Origin: Clitoria ternatea | Taxonomy: Eukaryota > Streptophyta > Magnoliopsida > Fabales > Fabaceae | DNA: 64,000 bases | NCBI GenBank assembly: GCA_037962975.1 | Contig: CM075671.1 | Location: 10,339,001-10,403,000 of the forward strand | Direction of reading: 5' to 3' | In this document: positions 24,725 through 37,338 of the stretch, piece by piece | How positions within the stretch are numbered: position 1 is the stretch's first letter | Layout of the letters: every line of letters starts with the position of its first letter | Made by a program: the position numbers and the translations under genes | Notes under the pieces: generated by a model | The model's input: the letters and a program-made list of their open reading frames with translations, nothing else | What the model was told of the DNA's origin: nothing | The model's database searches: none

Positions 24725-27700
24725 CTACTCGGAGAAATAAAAGAAATGCCTGTTTGATTCTGCAAATGCTACATCACTGCAAACAGCAACTCTAGAAGTT
24801 GACAAGATTATTTCAGCATTTTGTAAGGTGAAACCACGAATGATGGGTAAAGGTAACCCTTTACTGAGATGTGCATTTGCATACGGTAAGAGGACAGTTT
24901 CAACAAGTGTCCACACAGCAGGCTGCAGTAGGAAAGTACAACACATCCATTATCAGTGAGAAACATTTTCAAATTAAATTTAAGTACTATATATTATTCA
25001 TACACAACATATAGGCACCTGAATCAGGTTCAATCGCAGATTTCCTATATTGCTCCATTTCAATGTCATTGTGAAGTCATCCAACCTGATGGCACCAACA
25101 AGGTTGTTGCCATTGATTTTGACCTGACCTGTACCTTGAATTACCTGTGTAAACAAGATGCGATGTAGCAATAGTGGTCATTGTATAGGATCCATATTAC
25201 AATCCCAAACAAGAAAGGACAACTTATTGCAAGGTGATTGTACACAGATGAGAAAAGGCATGATCTGATGAATTTTAGGAAATCAGCAGCCGTAAAAGTG
25301 ACTGGATTTAATCATGAAGCACTCTAATGTCACGTTTAAACTTCAAGTGGTTGGATGGAAGGAGAGAAGAGACTCTCAGTAATCTGATCAAAATATGGCT
25401 TGTGTTATGCAAACCACCAAGACTTACATATACTTAATAAGACTTGGTATAATTAGTATATGCCAGCACCACTAGCATCAAAAGATTCTTAAAACAGTAA
25501 GAATCCTTAATATTTCAAGTTTTTGACACAGTTTGACTTTCACTCCTAGCTTCGGTTTTTTAAAGCTTACATGCCCCTTATCCACCAGTGGTGGAATACA
25601 TATACATATACATAGCATCATGATAAAATATATTCCATGCACTAAATATAAAATCAGACTAAGTAAACCCTATTAATACCGAAAAACCTATATAATAATA
25701 ATGATAAATAGGCAAGGCATTTGAATAACAAATAGCTCCAAAATCACAACTAAACCAAACTGTTTAAATGATTGGTTCTTTAAATTTGGCCATTATTGAT
25801 GCTAGTGTAAGGTATGAGAAACCAAAATTTTTTTATTTTCTTTTACCAAGACTTTGGACAAGCCAAACCAGGGAACTCGAAGATCAATTAGCCAGGTTCT
25901 TAGATGGACGGAAGCACAAACAAGGCTGATATGGAATAGCTTCCTTTATTGAAAAAATGAAAGTATATAAAAAGAGGGCTGCTTGGAGTTACACAATTAA
26001 CCTATTCAGCATAGAAAATAAATTTATTCAATAGCTTCCCCTATCTTGCTGAGAAACAATCCATTATACATTTCATGTCCACAGCAATCCATAGAATTTA
26101 TCATAAAATAATATTGTGTGTAGTAACACCCAACATTCAGAATAGTGATGAAAAACAACACATAAATAAATTATGACAATAGATGTAGTTAATTTAAGTT
26201 TAATGATCCTACCAATGAGATGCATGCCACTGGTATTACTTCATCTTCTTCCAAAACATCAATTGTTATGTCTGCAAATATGTTGGCACCAGCTTTCTGA
26301 TTTGAAATTTCCACAACTGGAGGAGAAGATAGAGTTATATTCAAGTTCATGTCATGATTTGGGTATTTCTCGTATAACTGGGGAACAATCAATCTCCATC
26401 CTGCAGTGTTCAGTAGAGATTGATCTGGTATTTGTTTCACAATCCAGTGCATAAATTTTGCCTGAGCACATCAAGCAATTTCCATGATACAATGATACAA
26501 AGAGAATAATATTTTTAGAAAATATATGCTTTAAGATCATAGCTGAACATCCAAACTTACATCATAATACACAGCCAAACCAGAGTTGAAAACAGCCTCA
26601 TCTAGAGTGATTCCTAGCATTTTTGATGAATTTGTGCAGAGAATTGGAAGTACTTTGTGGTAGAGATCAGGAAGAGGCAGGGAAACGTTGTTTTCAATAA
26701 ACAACCCATTGGCTTCAAATCCAATAGATGAATCAGTCAATATAACATCATTGACAAAAGTTACATTCAAAGAAGTGTGATCATCTACAGGAACCTCCTT
26801 TGGAAGACTTCCCAAATATGAGCCGAGTCTTGAAATCCCTTCTGTAAGTCTATTGATGATCGCTTTTTCCACTCGTGATCCAATTATCCCTTCAAAAGCA
26901 TCTACTATCCTGTAAAGCCGTAAATTCATTTTATGCCAGATAAAGGAGATAAGGGAATACGTGAGTAGATGATGATAAAAAACTAAACAAGCTGCTCCAA
27001 AAGTCCTAATATATTTATATAATTTCAGCCTACATTAACAGATTAACTACAGTCTTCATCAACATATATTCCATGATGCATTTTCATCCATTTTTTTTAA
27101 TACCATGAGCATGGATTGACGACATTAGTTGGAAACAGTTAGAATTACAGGAGAAAAAACCCTACTGGACTATATTTGTTAAACAGCAAGTACCATGTTG
27201 ATAGAATAGAACATGCATAAGCACTAAATAGTCAACTAATCCATTTTGAATCACATGGTTAGGCCAATCCCTTCATTGATTCAACATGCCTAGAATGTGG
27301 CATATATAACCTCAGAACAAAGTGGTTGCATGGGTAATTCTGGTGAATTAGTGTTGTATGAGCATTAAACGCAGAAAATGTGGCACTAAACATTAAGAAT
27401 ATACCACCATGAAGGAAAACCAAAACATCAACACTTAAAAGAAAGAAGGATAAGCAGCCACTAACAGAAGTTCTAAAATGCAGCAAAACATACAGGAAAC
27501 ATGAAACTTAGGGTCCTTTGTGAGCTAGAAGCTAATTCTAATATGGATATTCCATACCCTTGATAAAGCCAAGATGCACCTCCATCCAATTTTATTGAAA
27601 TATCATCAACAGATGATCCACAATCCTTGAGTTTCAGCTTCAAAGACCCTTCTTGGTTCTCCAAACCCAATGTAAGTCCAACTTCCATACCTTCAACCTT

Positions 27701-28655
27701 TCCAGCAGTACCACATGTCAAATTCTTTTCCGATTACAATAATAAAGGAGTTGAACAGATAGAAACAGAAATAATGGAGAAAAAGAAATAGATATAATTT
27801 TGGAGCCCAGGCAAACAATAATAATCACAGGCAATAGAAAACTTAACAAACAACATAAGAAAATTAACTTTCTAAAAAATAAGTAAAACAAGAACAACAC
27901 ATATCAATTCCATACTAAGCGCGACAGTGCAATTTATCATAAATAAACACTGTTCCATAATCCATACCAAAACACACAACAGAAAATGACACAAAATCCT
28001 TCGAATCCCAAAGCATACTAGAAAAACTACTTATAAACCATCCCATTCAAAACACCACCACTTTGAATTCCAAGAATTCCAATGAACTACAAGCAACAAG
28101 GGAAACAAAGAACCAAATCAACACCCCTGATTATGTTTCAAATAACAACACAATTAATTCCTACATCAAAGAGCACAACACACAATTTTCCTACTTAACA
28201 AAGCAGAATTCCGTACATATAAAAACAAAACAAAACAAAGGTCAACTTCATACCTGAACTTCTGCTCTACCTTTGTCAGAAATGTCAACAATCCACCTCT
28301 TATAAGAGTAATACCAATTCATGCTCAAATTACAAGTAACCCCAGAAGCTACAACGGAAATTCCAGTCTCCCCTGGCTTGACATGTGAGGAAGGAACATG
28401 GATTTGATATATTGTGATGTTGGAGAGCCCCATGTGGACATCGCCCACAACTGGGATTTTCTTAGTTCTCTCAATATTTGGCAATTGGAGTGAGATTAAC
28501 GAGGAAATTGCCTTGTCCACCAGTAAGTCCTTTACAAAATCAAGGCCGTTTTGGGTAATCAACAAGGATATAAAAGATTGGGTTTTGGGTGGTAATTGTG
28601 CATACCCATGTGTCAAGGAAGATGCTAACAGAAGCAGAACAAATAAAGGTGCCAT
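24725..28655 (-). CDS. BPI/LBP-family lipid-binding protein (secreted)
   Basis: Member of the bactericidal/permeability-increasing and LPS-binding protein family; the nearest known relative by wording is the Arabidopsis protein At1g04970. Six exons, in frame across GT-AG introns: 28254-28655, 27558-27724, 26561-26909, 26213-26461, 25019-25144, 24725-24922, giving 496 residues, close to the family length of about 490. Residues 1-20 form a hydrophobic signal peptide (MAPLFVLLLLASSL, with a likely cut after GYA). Two BPI barrels follow: exons 1-2 hold the N-terminal barrel (KDCGSSVDDISIKLDGGASWLYQG), and the later exons the C-terminal barrel (KMLGITLDEAVFNSGL, QSLLNTAGWRLIVPQLY, KGLPLPIIRGFTLQNAEI). 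The plant members bind LPS and affect defence gene expression; for this copy that is by homology only. The last ~10 residues (ending FYFSE) look divergent. Confidence 0.92.
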
Positions 28656-29105
28656 TTTTGCTTTATGGTATGCGAAAATTGAAGTTGTTCATGTGTTGCC
28701 GGGACTCAGGGTCAAAGATAACATAGGGAAAGCCGTAGACAAGGTAAACTCCTTTCCCAGGACTGAAAAACTCTTGCAGATGGGATGAAAAGTCCAATAT
28801 GCCCACCTTTGTCTTGTCTACTTTTTAAACCAGGACAAGACTACTCTTGGTGAAACACTGAAAGTAAAAAAAAAAAAAAACCTAGATTTTACCAAAGGAA
28901 CTGATATTTATAACAAATTTTTTCTCAAGCACACCATATAATTTGAACCCCCACGAAACTTAACTCAACTATGTTTGTTTTTGTCTTTTTTTCTATTGAA
29001 GATCAACAATAATTATTGAATGATATTGTTGATAAAACTTTATTTTTCAGAAACCTGACAAACATTTCAAAGATTACATGATTGGTTTCTCCAAAAGATT
29101 AAATC
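28656..29105. other. 5' flank of the BPI/LBP gene
   Basis: Contains a run of A at about 28868-28881 and ends at the target duplication AAATC (29101-29105) of the Tat-type element. The retroelement therefore sits only ~450 bases upstream of the gene's ATG. No TATA box can be chosen with confidence. Confidence 0.4.
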
Positions 29106-30005
29106 TGATCTGTCCTGATCCGGGGTCTATGATCCGGTGTCGGGACAGCCTCAAGAGTTGAGAATTAAATGAGATAGAAGACCGGCTGAGTGTATCCGGT
29201 CTCTGGGATCCGGCCTCTTGGTGTGTGGAGGTTGGTCTTGTTGTCCTGGAGGTCCTTCACACCGACCTCTCGCGTTGGTGTGGGCGACAGGTGGTGTCAC
29301 CTGCGAAGATTCTCCGACGCTCAAGTTAGAAGAGTGTCCGATGAACTCTGTGATACTAAAGCAGTATATTCGAGAGAATGGGAGCAAGCACAACATAACC
29401 ATTGACATGTATTGCAACATGTTATTTATAGTCGAGCGTGGAAATGAATCGTTTGGTGTTAGTGGGCCCACTGGTTCTGATAGCGTGTGCAAAGAGTCAA
29501 TCCGAGTGGGCCAGCATTCTGAGTATGCCAAGAGAGTAGGTGAATTATCATTGTACTTTTCTGTCACATGAATGGAAAAGATAATCACCTTTTCCACAAA
29601 TCACGCTGGTGATTGTACCCCCTCCTGTCGGTGGATGAAAGGGACATATTCCACTGTGCAGAATGTCTTCCTTGCTACGATATTGGGGCAGTCGGTTATA
29701 GGACGGATCATCAACCCCGTATAGAAGAGCAGATAAGTCACCCGGTATCTCGGATATCACCTCGGACGACAGGTGTAAGAGAGATTGGCCTAATGTGTCG
29801 CAAACCGGATCGGTATTCTTGACACCGGTTGAACTTTAGGACGGATATAATGAGTTCGCTTTAGGTGAGACCGGATCAACATGTTTACCGACTGGATCAT
29901 TATCCTGGGATTCCGATTGGCTTCCAGGATGGCTGAGATTGCCTCTTGTCCTTAGGACCGATCTCCAGACCGGATATCCTTGGGGCCGGTATGCAGACCA
30001 GATCA
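29106..30005 (-). repeat. 3' LTR of Tat-type element
   Basis: Direct partner of the right-hand LTR, same length once the hAT insertion is removed. The open frames inside it (up to 148 codons) lie in non-coding LTR sequence and recur in the second LTR, so they are not genes. Confidence 0.88.
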
Positions 30006-30019
30006 TTTGTCCCCTAGCT

Positions 30020-32000
30020 TGTGTGAGGGACTGTAAGTTGCTCATATAAGCTATGCAGTTCACGAGAGGTCTAGATACCGGTATGCTCATACAGAACATA
30101 TTTATCCACATGTGTATTATGCAATATCGTAATGTTATGAAGAGTAATATAACTTAGATGTATATATCTTTTCAGTATTCAATAACCCGTTCAGTGTGAT
30201 TAATCTTGAGGTCGGATTGAAATAATTGCCTCAGGAACTTAATCAAATCAGTTAAGATAAATGAGCTTTAGAACGGAGAAATATATAAATGAATACTGTC
30301 CCCAAGCATAAGTATGTTAAGGGATTGGTACCTCTCATGGGGCGTTACCCTTAATTCTTTTTGGGGAGAGAAAGAGTCTATCTGTTGTTCACGACAGCGG
30401 TGCACAGGACGGATGACTAATATTAATTCGTATTATTCTCACTTGGAGAGAAAAACGTCATCCATTGTGAGGGTATTGTTTTGAGCTTAGGGAACTGTAA
30501 AAATACATAAAGATGTTGGTTGGGTCTTCCATCATAAGGATGATGATGGGAATTGTCCGCACCAGGAGTTACATCATCGAATCACAGAATTGGTGATTGA
30601 GATCATCCGTCCTGGGGGAATGAGTCTTCAGCCGTCCTTAGAGTTTGGTTTTAATCCTACTAACAAATTTGGAGCTCGGTTTAGTCTTATAATCCGAGTG
30701 AGACTTCAGGGAGGAATATTTTCGAGTGACCCCTCCTGTGTGGAAGATTTCCGAGTGGGGTGTCCCCGAGTGTGACACTTCCGCGGGGGATTACACTGAG
30801 TGGAACATCTCCGACTTCCATATAGTATGGTATCGAGTGAAGCATTTCCCGAGTGAAACACTTAAGGACAAAGAAATGCCCCGACTTTGGATAAGTGTGC
30901 CTCAGGTAGAGATTTTCTGAGTAAATAATTCCTGATTGAAACTTCAGAGTGAGATTTCCTTAGCTTACAGAGTTCAAGGGTCGTACTTCAATGAGATATT
31001 GCCAAGTGGATTATTTAAGAGTCTAACATCGAACTTGAAGTGTTTCCGAGAGAGGAATTCCAAGGGAGAATATTTCTGAGTGAATTCGATAATGATTGAT
31101 TCTTCAATAGCAACCGACCAATTCTAGAAGTTGTACTCAGAGTTCGGTTTAATCCTACAATCCGAGCCTTCAGTCGGTGTTGGATTTTACCCATTCACCA
31201 TTTTCTTCACTCGGTGTTGGATTTTACCCATTCACCATTTTCTTCACTCGGTGTTGGATTTTACCCATTCACCATTCTTCACCGACGTTCGGCCAAACCT
31301 ACTAGTCGTACTCGGAGTTCGGTTCAATCCTACAATCCGAGCCTTCACCGGTGTTCAGCCAAACTTACTAACCGTACCCAGAGTTCGGTTTAATCCTACA
31401 ATCTGGGCCTTCAATCGGTGTTGGATTTTACCCATTCACCGTTCTTCACCGACATTCGGCCAAACCTACTAGTCGTACTCGGAGTTCGGTTCAATCCTAC
31501 AATCCGAGCCTTCACCGGTGTTCAGCCAAACTTACTAACCGTACCCAGAGTTCGGTTTAATCCTACAATCTGGGCCTTCAATCGGTGTTGATTTTACCCA
31601 TTCACCGTTCTTCACCGACGTTCGGCCAAACCTACTAGTCGTACTCGGAGTTTGGTTCAATCCTACAATCCGAGCCTTCAATCGGTGTTCACCCCTTTGT
31701 TCCTTCGAAGAGGTTCATCGCTAACAATAGATACATTGTTAGGATCATCCGTCCTGAAAGTATCTTGTCACAACGCAGTTGTGCATCGAATAACATCATA
31801 AAGGTAATAGGTGAACGCAGAGAATATTTCATTAATTATAAATTACAATACAAAAGAGAGACAGAGAGCTGAGTCGGGGTTATGCCTCGTTAAACCTTCT
31901 TGGTAAAACCGATCGAAAAAACCAAGTAAGGAAAAGAATGCACACCGTCTTACCGACTAGCTGTAACAGCAGAAGGCGCTCTTAATTTTGATGGCCTGAT
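30020..32000. repeat. non-coding internal region with tandem repeats
   Basis: This stretch replaces pol in the gag-only element. Around 30700-31100 short CCGAGTG-like words recur in degenerate form. At 31185-31275 a ~37 base unit (CTCGGTGTTGGATTTTACCC...) is repeated three times. At 31291-31700 a ~166 base unit starting GGCCAAACCTACTAGTCG recurs at 31291, 31458 and 31624. Open frames here are by-products of the repeats. Confidence 0.75.
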
Positions 32001-32002
32001 CC

Positions 32003-33396
32003 CTAATCAATGACCTCTCGGGGGCCCTGATGTTGTTGGGACATAACATCTTGCTGTTCATGCTCGCCAATCTGGACTCCCTTTGGCTTTCCCGAAGTAG
32101 CTTCTTTGAAAAGATACTTTTTGAGTTTACCCTCTCGGATCAGGGTCTCGATAGTATTCTTTAGAGCCTGACACTCATCTGTTGAGTGGATCTCTTGCTC
32201 ATGAAACTCGCAGTATTTCCGAGGATCGCCATGTTTACGAAGCTGGGGCGGCATCCTGACCCCGTATAAAGTAAGCGTTGGCCATCCGATCTCCCTCAGA
32301 ATCTGAGATCGCTTAGAGTTTAACGAAGCATAATTGCTGAATACATGTATCCGTTCTTCCTGACTCGGAAGCACAGGATTGTCGAAGATGTTGCCTCGGG
32401 CTGATCTCTCCATGCATTCCGATCTATCTCTCTGTTGTTGATGTGGCATTGGAGATTTCCTTTTGGCCGCTGTTGCCTCCAAGTGCATTTCCATGCCCAC
32501 ATATTTCGAAGCTTTTCTTCGAAACTCCTCCAACGTCGTCGGAGGGCTCTTTGCCAAAGACAAAGCAAAGGCGGATCCAGGCTGTAAGGCTTCGACAATG
32601 ATGTGAAGCTGAATAGCCTCTGTGAGGTTAGGCACCAAAGCAACTTCTTTGTAAAATCTCTTCAAAAACTCTTTGAGAGTTTCATTTTCCCCCTGCCTTA
32701 TCTGAGCCAAGGTATGGGAAGTCCTTGGAATGTCCCTAGAGATGATGAAATGGCTCTCAAATGAAGTCGTCATTTCTTCCCAAGAGTCTATCGACCCCGA
32801 GGGTAAACTTTTGAACCAGGTGAGAGCCTCCTCCGTCAAGGTTCATGGGAACATCCTGCACATCACATCTTCATCGGCTCCTCACACGTGTAAACATCAA
32901 GGTGCTTAATGGGATCAGTTTCCCTATTATACTTGCCGATGGAAAGTGGCTGGGTCGTTTGCAGGTGCTTGGGGATGAGTATACTCATGAGCCTCCTTGA
33001 GAAAGGGACGTTAAGTCGGTATGCCCCAGAAGCCATCACTGTCTGCCCCCTCTTCCTTGCACCGATCCTGTCCCCAGAATCTTGAGTTTGTTCTCTCCTC
33101 TCAAAGGTAGGGATCTTAGAATACTAGAGAGTTATGGATCTTTCTCTCGCAGATGCATGGCGAGTATCCTCTGCCTGAGACATCACTCTGTCCCCAGTTC
33201 CTCCTTTCTCCCTTCGCAACTCCATCAACTCCTCCCTAAGTTGCCTGATAATTTCATCTCGACGGTCAGGGATTGCCACTGGTACCATCCTCCTTGAGTG
33301 GGTTGCTGGTGATTCAAAAACGAACCCCCCCTCAGCTTGTTGATGAGTCACATCTTCCACATGACCATCCATAAAGTTGTGCCCATCTCCTTCCAT
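32003..33396 (-). pseudogene. broken Tat-type gag
   Basis: Two open pieces of one gag are visible on the minus strand. The first (33396-33124) has an acidic N-terminus and a REELMELRREKGG helix. The second (32839-32003) holds the Retrotrans_gag core (ALTWFKSLPSGSIDSWEEM, ...TLKEFLKRFYKE) and a knuckle-like YCEFHEQEIHSTDEC of the kind found in Tat Gag proteins. Between them are a stop at 33121-33123, at least one frame change and a TGA at 32843-32845 directly before the second piece. The second piece has no ATG at its start. Structural protein of a retroelement particle when intact; this copy is dead. Confidence 0.82.
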
Positions 33397-33439
33397 GGTC
33401 GACTACTAACTTCTGCAGAAAGTGGGAATAACTCTACCG

Positions 33440-33459
33440 GGTCCCACTAGGCATGCCAA
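33440..33459 (-). other. primer-binding site of Tat-type element
   Basis: Reading the minus strand, TTTGGCATGCCTAGTGGGAC directly follows the LTR. It starts with the TGG expected of a tRNA 3' end complement and resembles the primer-binding region of Tat elements. The exact tRNA was not determined. Confidence 0.55.
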
Positions 33460-34738
33460 AGATCTGTCCTGATCCAGGGTCTATGATCCGCTGTCGGGAC
33501 AACCTCAAGAGTTGAGAATTAAATGAGATAGAAGACCGGATGAGTGTATCCGGTCTCTGGGATCCGGCCTCTTGGTGTGTAGAGGTCGGTCTTGTTGTCC
33601 TGGAGGTCCTTCACACCGACCTCTCGCGTTGGTGTGGGCGACAGGTGGTGTCACCTGCGAAGATTCTCCGACGCTCAAGTTAGAAGAGTGTCCGATGAAC
33701 TCTGTGATACTAAAGCAGTATATTCGAGAGAATGAGAGTAAGGACAACATAACCATTGACATGTAATGCAACATGTTATTTATAGTCGAGCGTGGAAATG
33801 AATCGTTTAGTGTTAGTGGGCCCACTGGTTCTGATAGTGTGTGCAAAGAGTCAATCTGAGTGGGCCAGCATTCTGAGTATGCCAAGAGAGTAGGTAAATT
33901 ATCATTGTACTTTTCTGTCACATGAATGGAAAAGGTAATCACCTTTTCCACAAATCACGCTGGTGATTGTACCCCCTCCTGTCGGTGGATGAAAGAGACA
34001 TATTCCACTGTGCAGAATGTCTTCCTTGCTACGATATTGGGGCAGTCGGTTATAGGACAGATCATCAACCCCGTATAGAAGAGCAGATAAGTCACCCGGT
34101 ATTAGAGCTGGGTATACGGGTCGGGGACCGCGGGCCGACCCGTTTAATTTCTTTTTACGCGGGTCACGGGTTAGAAAAAAGTGAACCATTTAAAACGCGG
34201 GCTCACGGGCTGAGACCGTTTAACCCGCTGTTTAAACGGGTCGAGCCCGCGGTCTTGCGGGCCAACCCGCGGGTTCTTAAAAAAAATATATTAAAATTAA
34301 AAAATAATTTATATTAAAAATTTAAAACCCCAAACTTCTAATCCGCTTAAAAATAAATTTATGCTTCCTCCTGAGTTTCTTTCTCCCTGCGTCGCCTACC
34401 CAGTGCCCCTCCCTCTTTATTATTTTCTAGTTTCCCATCCGATCCATAGAAGACAGAATCTGGTTGTGTGTCTCTGCTACCTGTTGCCAAATTCCTAACT
34501 CTACTCTATCTTCACGTTTCACTTTCACACGCTGGCTGTTGTTGCAGGGAGAGGCATCTGCTTGTGACTCTTACACTGTTACGCGCATCACACACTGCTT
34601 GTGACTCTTACATCTGCGCAACTTGTTCCCTTCACGCAGGTTGTTCCCTTCATGACGCATCACACATAAGCAGCTGGTTCCTTCACAGTTACGCGTATCA
34701 CGCTCACGCACACAGCATCACGCACGCAGCAGCCAGCC

Positions 34739-34880
34739 ATTTCAGGTACAGATTTATTCTCTTAAATTATTTTTAATTTTTAACAGTTTAAAATTTAATT
34801 ACAAATTTATTTCAGGTAAAGATTTGTTTTCTTAAATTATTTTTAATTTTTAGCAATTTAAAATTTAATTATAAATTTTA
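34739..34880. repeat. tandem duplication upstream of the hAT transposase
   Basis: A ~70 base unit beginning TTTCAGGTA(C/A)AGATTT and ending in AAATTTAATTA is present twice in a row with a few changes. Each copy starts with a splice-acceptor-like TTTCAGG, so it lies in the 5' leader intron region of the transposase gene. Confidence 0.7.
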
Positions 34881-34997
34881 GTTCTTAAATTTTTGTTTTA
34901 GGCGTGTTTGTTATTTTTATTTTTTAATTAATTTCTGAATATGATATGCGTGTTTGTTTTAATTTTTGTTTGAATGTATTTGTTTCAGTTTCATTTG

Positions 34998-37338
34998 ATG
35001 AATATGGAAGAGTATAATTTAACATTGAATGAGAGTGTTAATTGTAATGATTGTGTTGTTGCTATACAAGAAAATGGTGATGTTAATGTTCAACTTCAAG
35101 AGACACTTGGTAGTGATCTTGGTAAAACTAATGATGACGGTGAGGAGGGGACTAAGACAAAAGGTAAAAGAAATAGAAATTTATCTTCAACTGTATGGAA
35201 TTACTTTGATAAAGTTATATTGGATGGCAATGAAAAAGTGCAATGTAAAGGTTGTGGTTTTGCATTTGCGGCTGGTGGTAATAGATATGGAACATCAACC
35301 TTGAATCGCCATGTTGGAAAGTGTACCAAATTATCTAAATTTAAAAGAGTCTCCATGTGGTAAGCTTATGCTTAATCATCAAGCTAAATTGGTAGCTAGG
35401 AAAGTTGACCAAAGAGTAATTCGTGATTTGATTGCGATGGCTATTATTGAGCATGACCTTCCTTTTTCCTTTGTTGAATATAGAAGAGTGGGGGATTTGT
35501 TGAAGTACTTAAACCCTGATGCCAAGATTTATTCTAGGCGTATTGCTACAATGGACGTGATTGATATGTATAAAATTGAAAAGGCCAAATTGATTGCTAT
35601 AATGTCTCGTAGCCCAAGTAGAATTTGTTTAACATCTGATGTGTGGACTTCTTGTACTACTGAGGGATATATTTCTTTGACTGCTCATTTTGTGGATGAA
35701 AATTGGAAACTCAACAGTAAAATTTTAAACTTCTCTCCTTTCCCTCCTCCACATTCCGGGGTTGAGTTAGCTAGAAAAGTTTTTGAATTTTTACAAGATT
35801 GGGGACTTACTGAAAAGGTTTTTTCTTTAACATTGGATAATGCAAGTGCTAATGACAACATGCAAGAAATGTTGAAAGAAAGACTTCTTTTGCAAAAAGA
35901 TGGTTTGTTGTGTGGTGGTGAATTTTTCCATATTCGTTGTTGTGCTCATATCTTGAATCTCATTGTACAAGAGGGGTTGAAAGTTGCTAGTAGAGCTGTG
36001 AATCAAATTCGGGAGAGTATAAAGTATGTAAAAGGTTCTGAGGGAAGAATGAAGGCTTTTAAAAGTTGTATTCAACAAATTGGTGGTGTTGACACAAATG
36101 TTGGCTTGCGTTTAGATGTTCCGACTAGATGGAACTCTACTTTTATGATGCTTGAGAGTGCTTTGCCATATCGGCGCATCTTTACTTCATTTGGCTTGTA
36201 TGATAGGAACTATAAATGTTGTCCAACAAATGAGGATTGGGAAAGAGGCAGAACAATGTGTGAATTTTTACGGCCTTTTTATGAGATCACTTGTTTGATG
36301 CGTGGATCAAGTTACCCAACGTCTAATTTATATTTCATGCAAGTGTGGAAGATTGAGTGTCTTTTTTTTGAAAATACAAATAATGGTGATGATGTTATTA
36401 AAGAGATGACAAGTAGAATGAAAGTTAAATTTGACAAATATTGGAGTGATTATAGTGTTGTCCTTGCTCTTGCCAATGTACTTGATCCCCGCATGAAGTT
36501 TGCTTTCTTGGAGTTTTGCTATAAAAAGCTTGGCCTTGATCCCATAACTTGTCAAGCTAAGATTAATGTTGTAAGACATAAGTTGTATGCTTTGTATAAT
36601 GAGTATTACACAAAGTCCAACCATGGGTCATCATCTATTACCTCTCAATCTTAAGCTATTGTTGGAGGGAAGTTTGTTTTAGGAGCTTCTCATTCTCCAA
36701 TTCATGGCGGCGGTGGTGTTATGGATGTAAGTTTATGTTTTTTAATTTCTACTATTTTGTTTTTCTATCTTTATAATTTATTTGGTATTGATTTATAGCA
36801 TTCTTTTTTCCTTTTAATAGGAATTCATTGAATATGAAAACCAAACTGTAGAAGCAATTGGTAAGTCACAATTGGATATCTATTTAGATGATCCAAAACT
36901 TCCTTCAAAGTATCATCCAAATCTTGATGTTTTGCAATATTGGAAGGAAAATAAGGTTCGATTCCCAGAACTTTCATTGATGGCATGTGATATCCTTAGT
37001 ATTCCAATTACAACTGTGGCTTCGGAGTCGGCATTTAGTATTGGCTCACGTGTTTTGAACAAATATAGAAGTTCTCTTCTTCCTGAAAATGTTCAAGCTT
37101 TGATATGTGCAAGAAATTGGTTGATAGGTTTTGATTCACAAGGTAAATAACTAAATATGTATTTCAAAATTTATTATTTGTGTTTTAGATATTTAAGATA
37201 TCAACTTGTTAATTAATTTCATTATTTTGAGTTGTAGGAAATGATGATGAATCTAGCATTTTGATTGAGACAAAGGATGAAGACAAATCCAAACTTTCTT
37301 CAAATGCTGCTGCCTTGGACACAAATGTGGAAGAATGA
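34998..37338 (+). pseudogene. hAT transposase (BED finger, Ac-like), one frameshift and one stop
   Basis: Translation starts at ATG 34998, just after an intron-like TTGTTTCAG. A BED zinc finger (STVWNYFDKV, then CKGC and HVGKC) comes first. Near 35340, in a short A run, the frame shifts by one base; the body continues to 36654 with hAT landmarks: TSDVWTS, TLDNASAN, RCCAHILNLIVQ, RWNSTF, VLDPRMK. A TAA at 36652-36654 stops it, but the same frame reads on to a GTAAGT donor. Introns 36727-36820 and 37143-37237 splice in frame to the C-terminal dimerisation domain (FPELSLMACDILSIP, then ASESAFSIGSRVLNK) and an acidic tail ending at 37338. Acidic residues likely to form the DDE triad are present. 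Apart from the two lesions the gene looks complete. Confidence 0.88.

Noticed and set aside
24478..24795. 105-codon plus-strand open frame near the BPI/LBP 3' end
   Set aside because: Overlaps the gene's last exon in antisense and has no family resemblance.
29151..29597. 148-codon minus-strand open frame, with a twin at 33505-33951
   Set aside because: Both are at the same place in the two LTRs of the Tat-type element. No protein family resemblance; non-coding LTR sequence.
31131..31472. 113-codon open frame with internal peptide repeats
   Set aside because: Its repeats mirror the 37 and 166 base DNA repeats, whose lengths are not kept in frame between copies; no reason to think it is translated.
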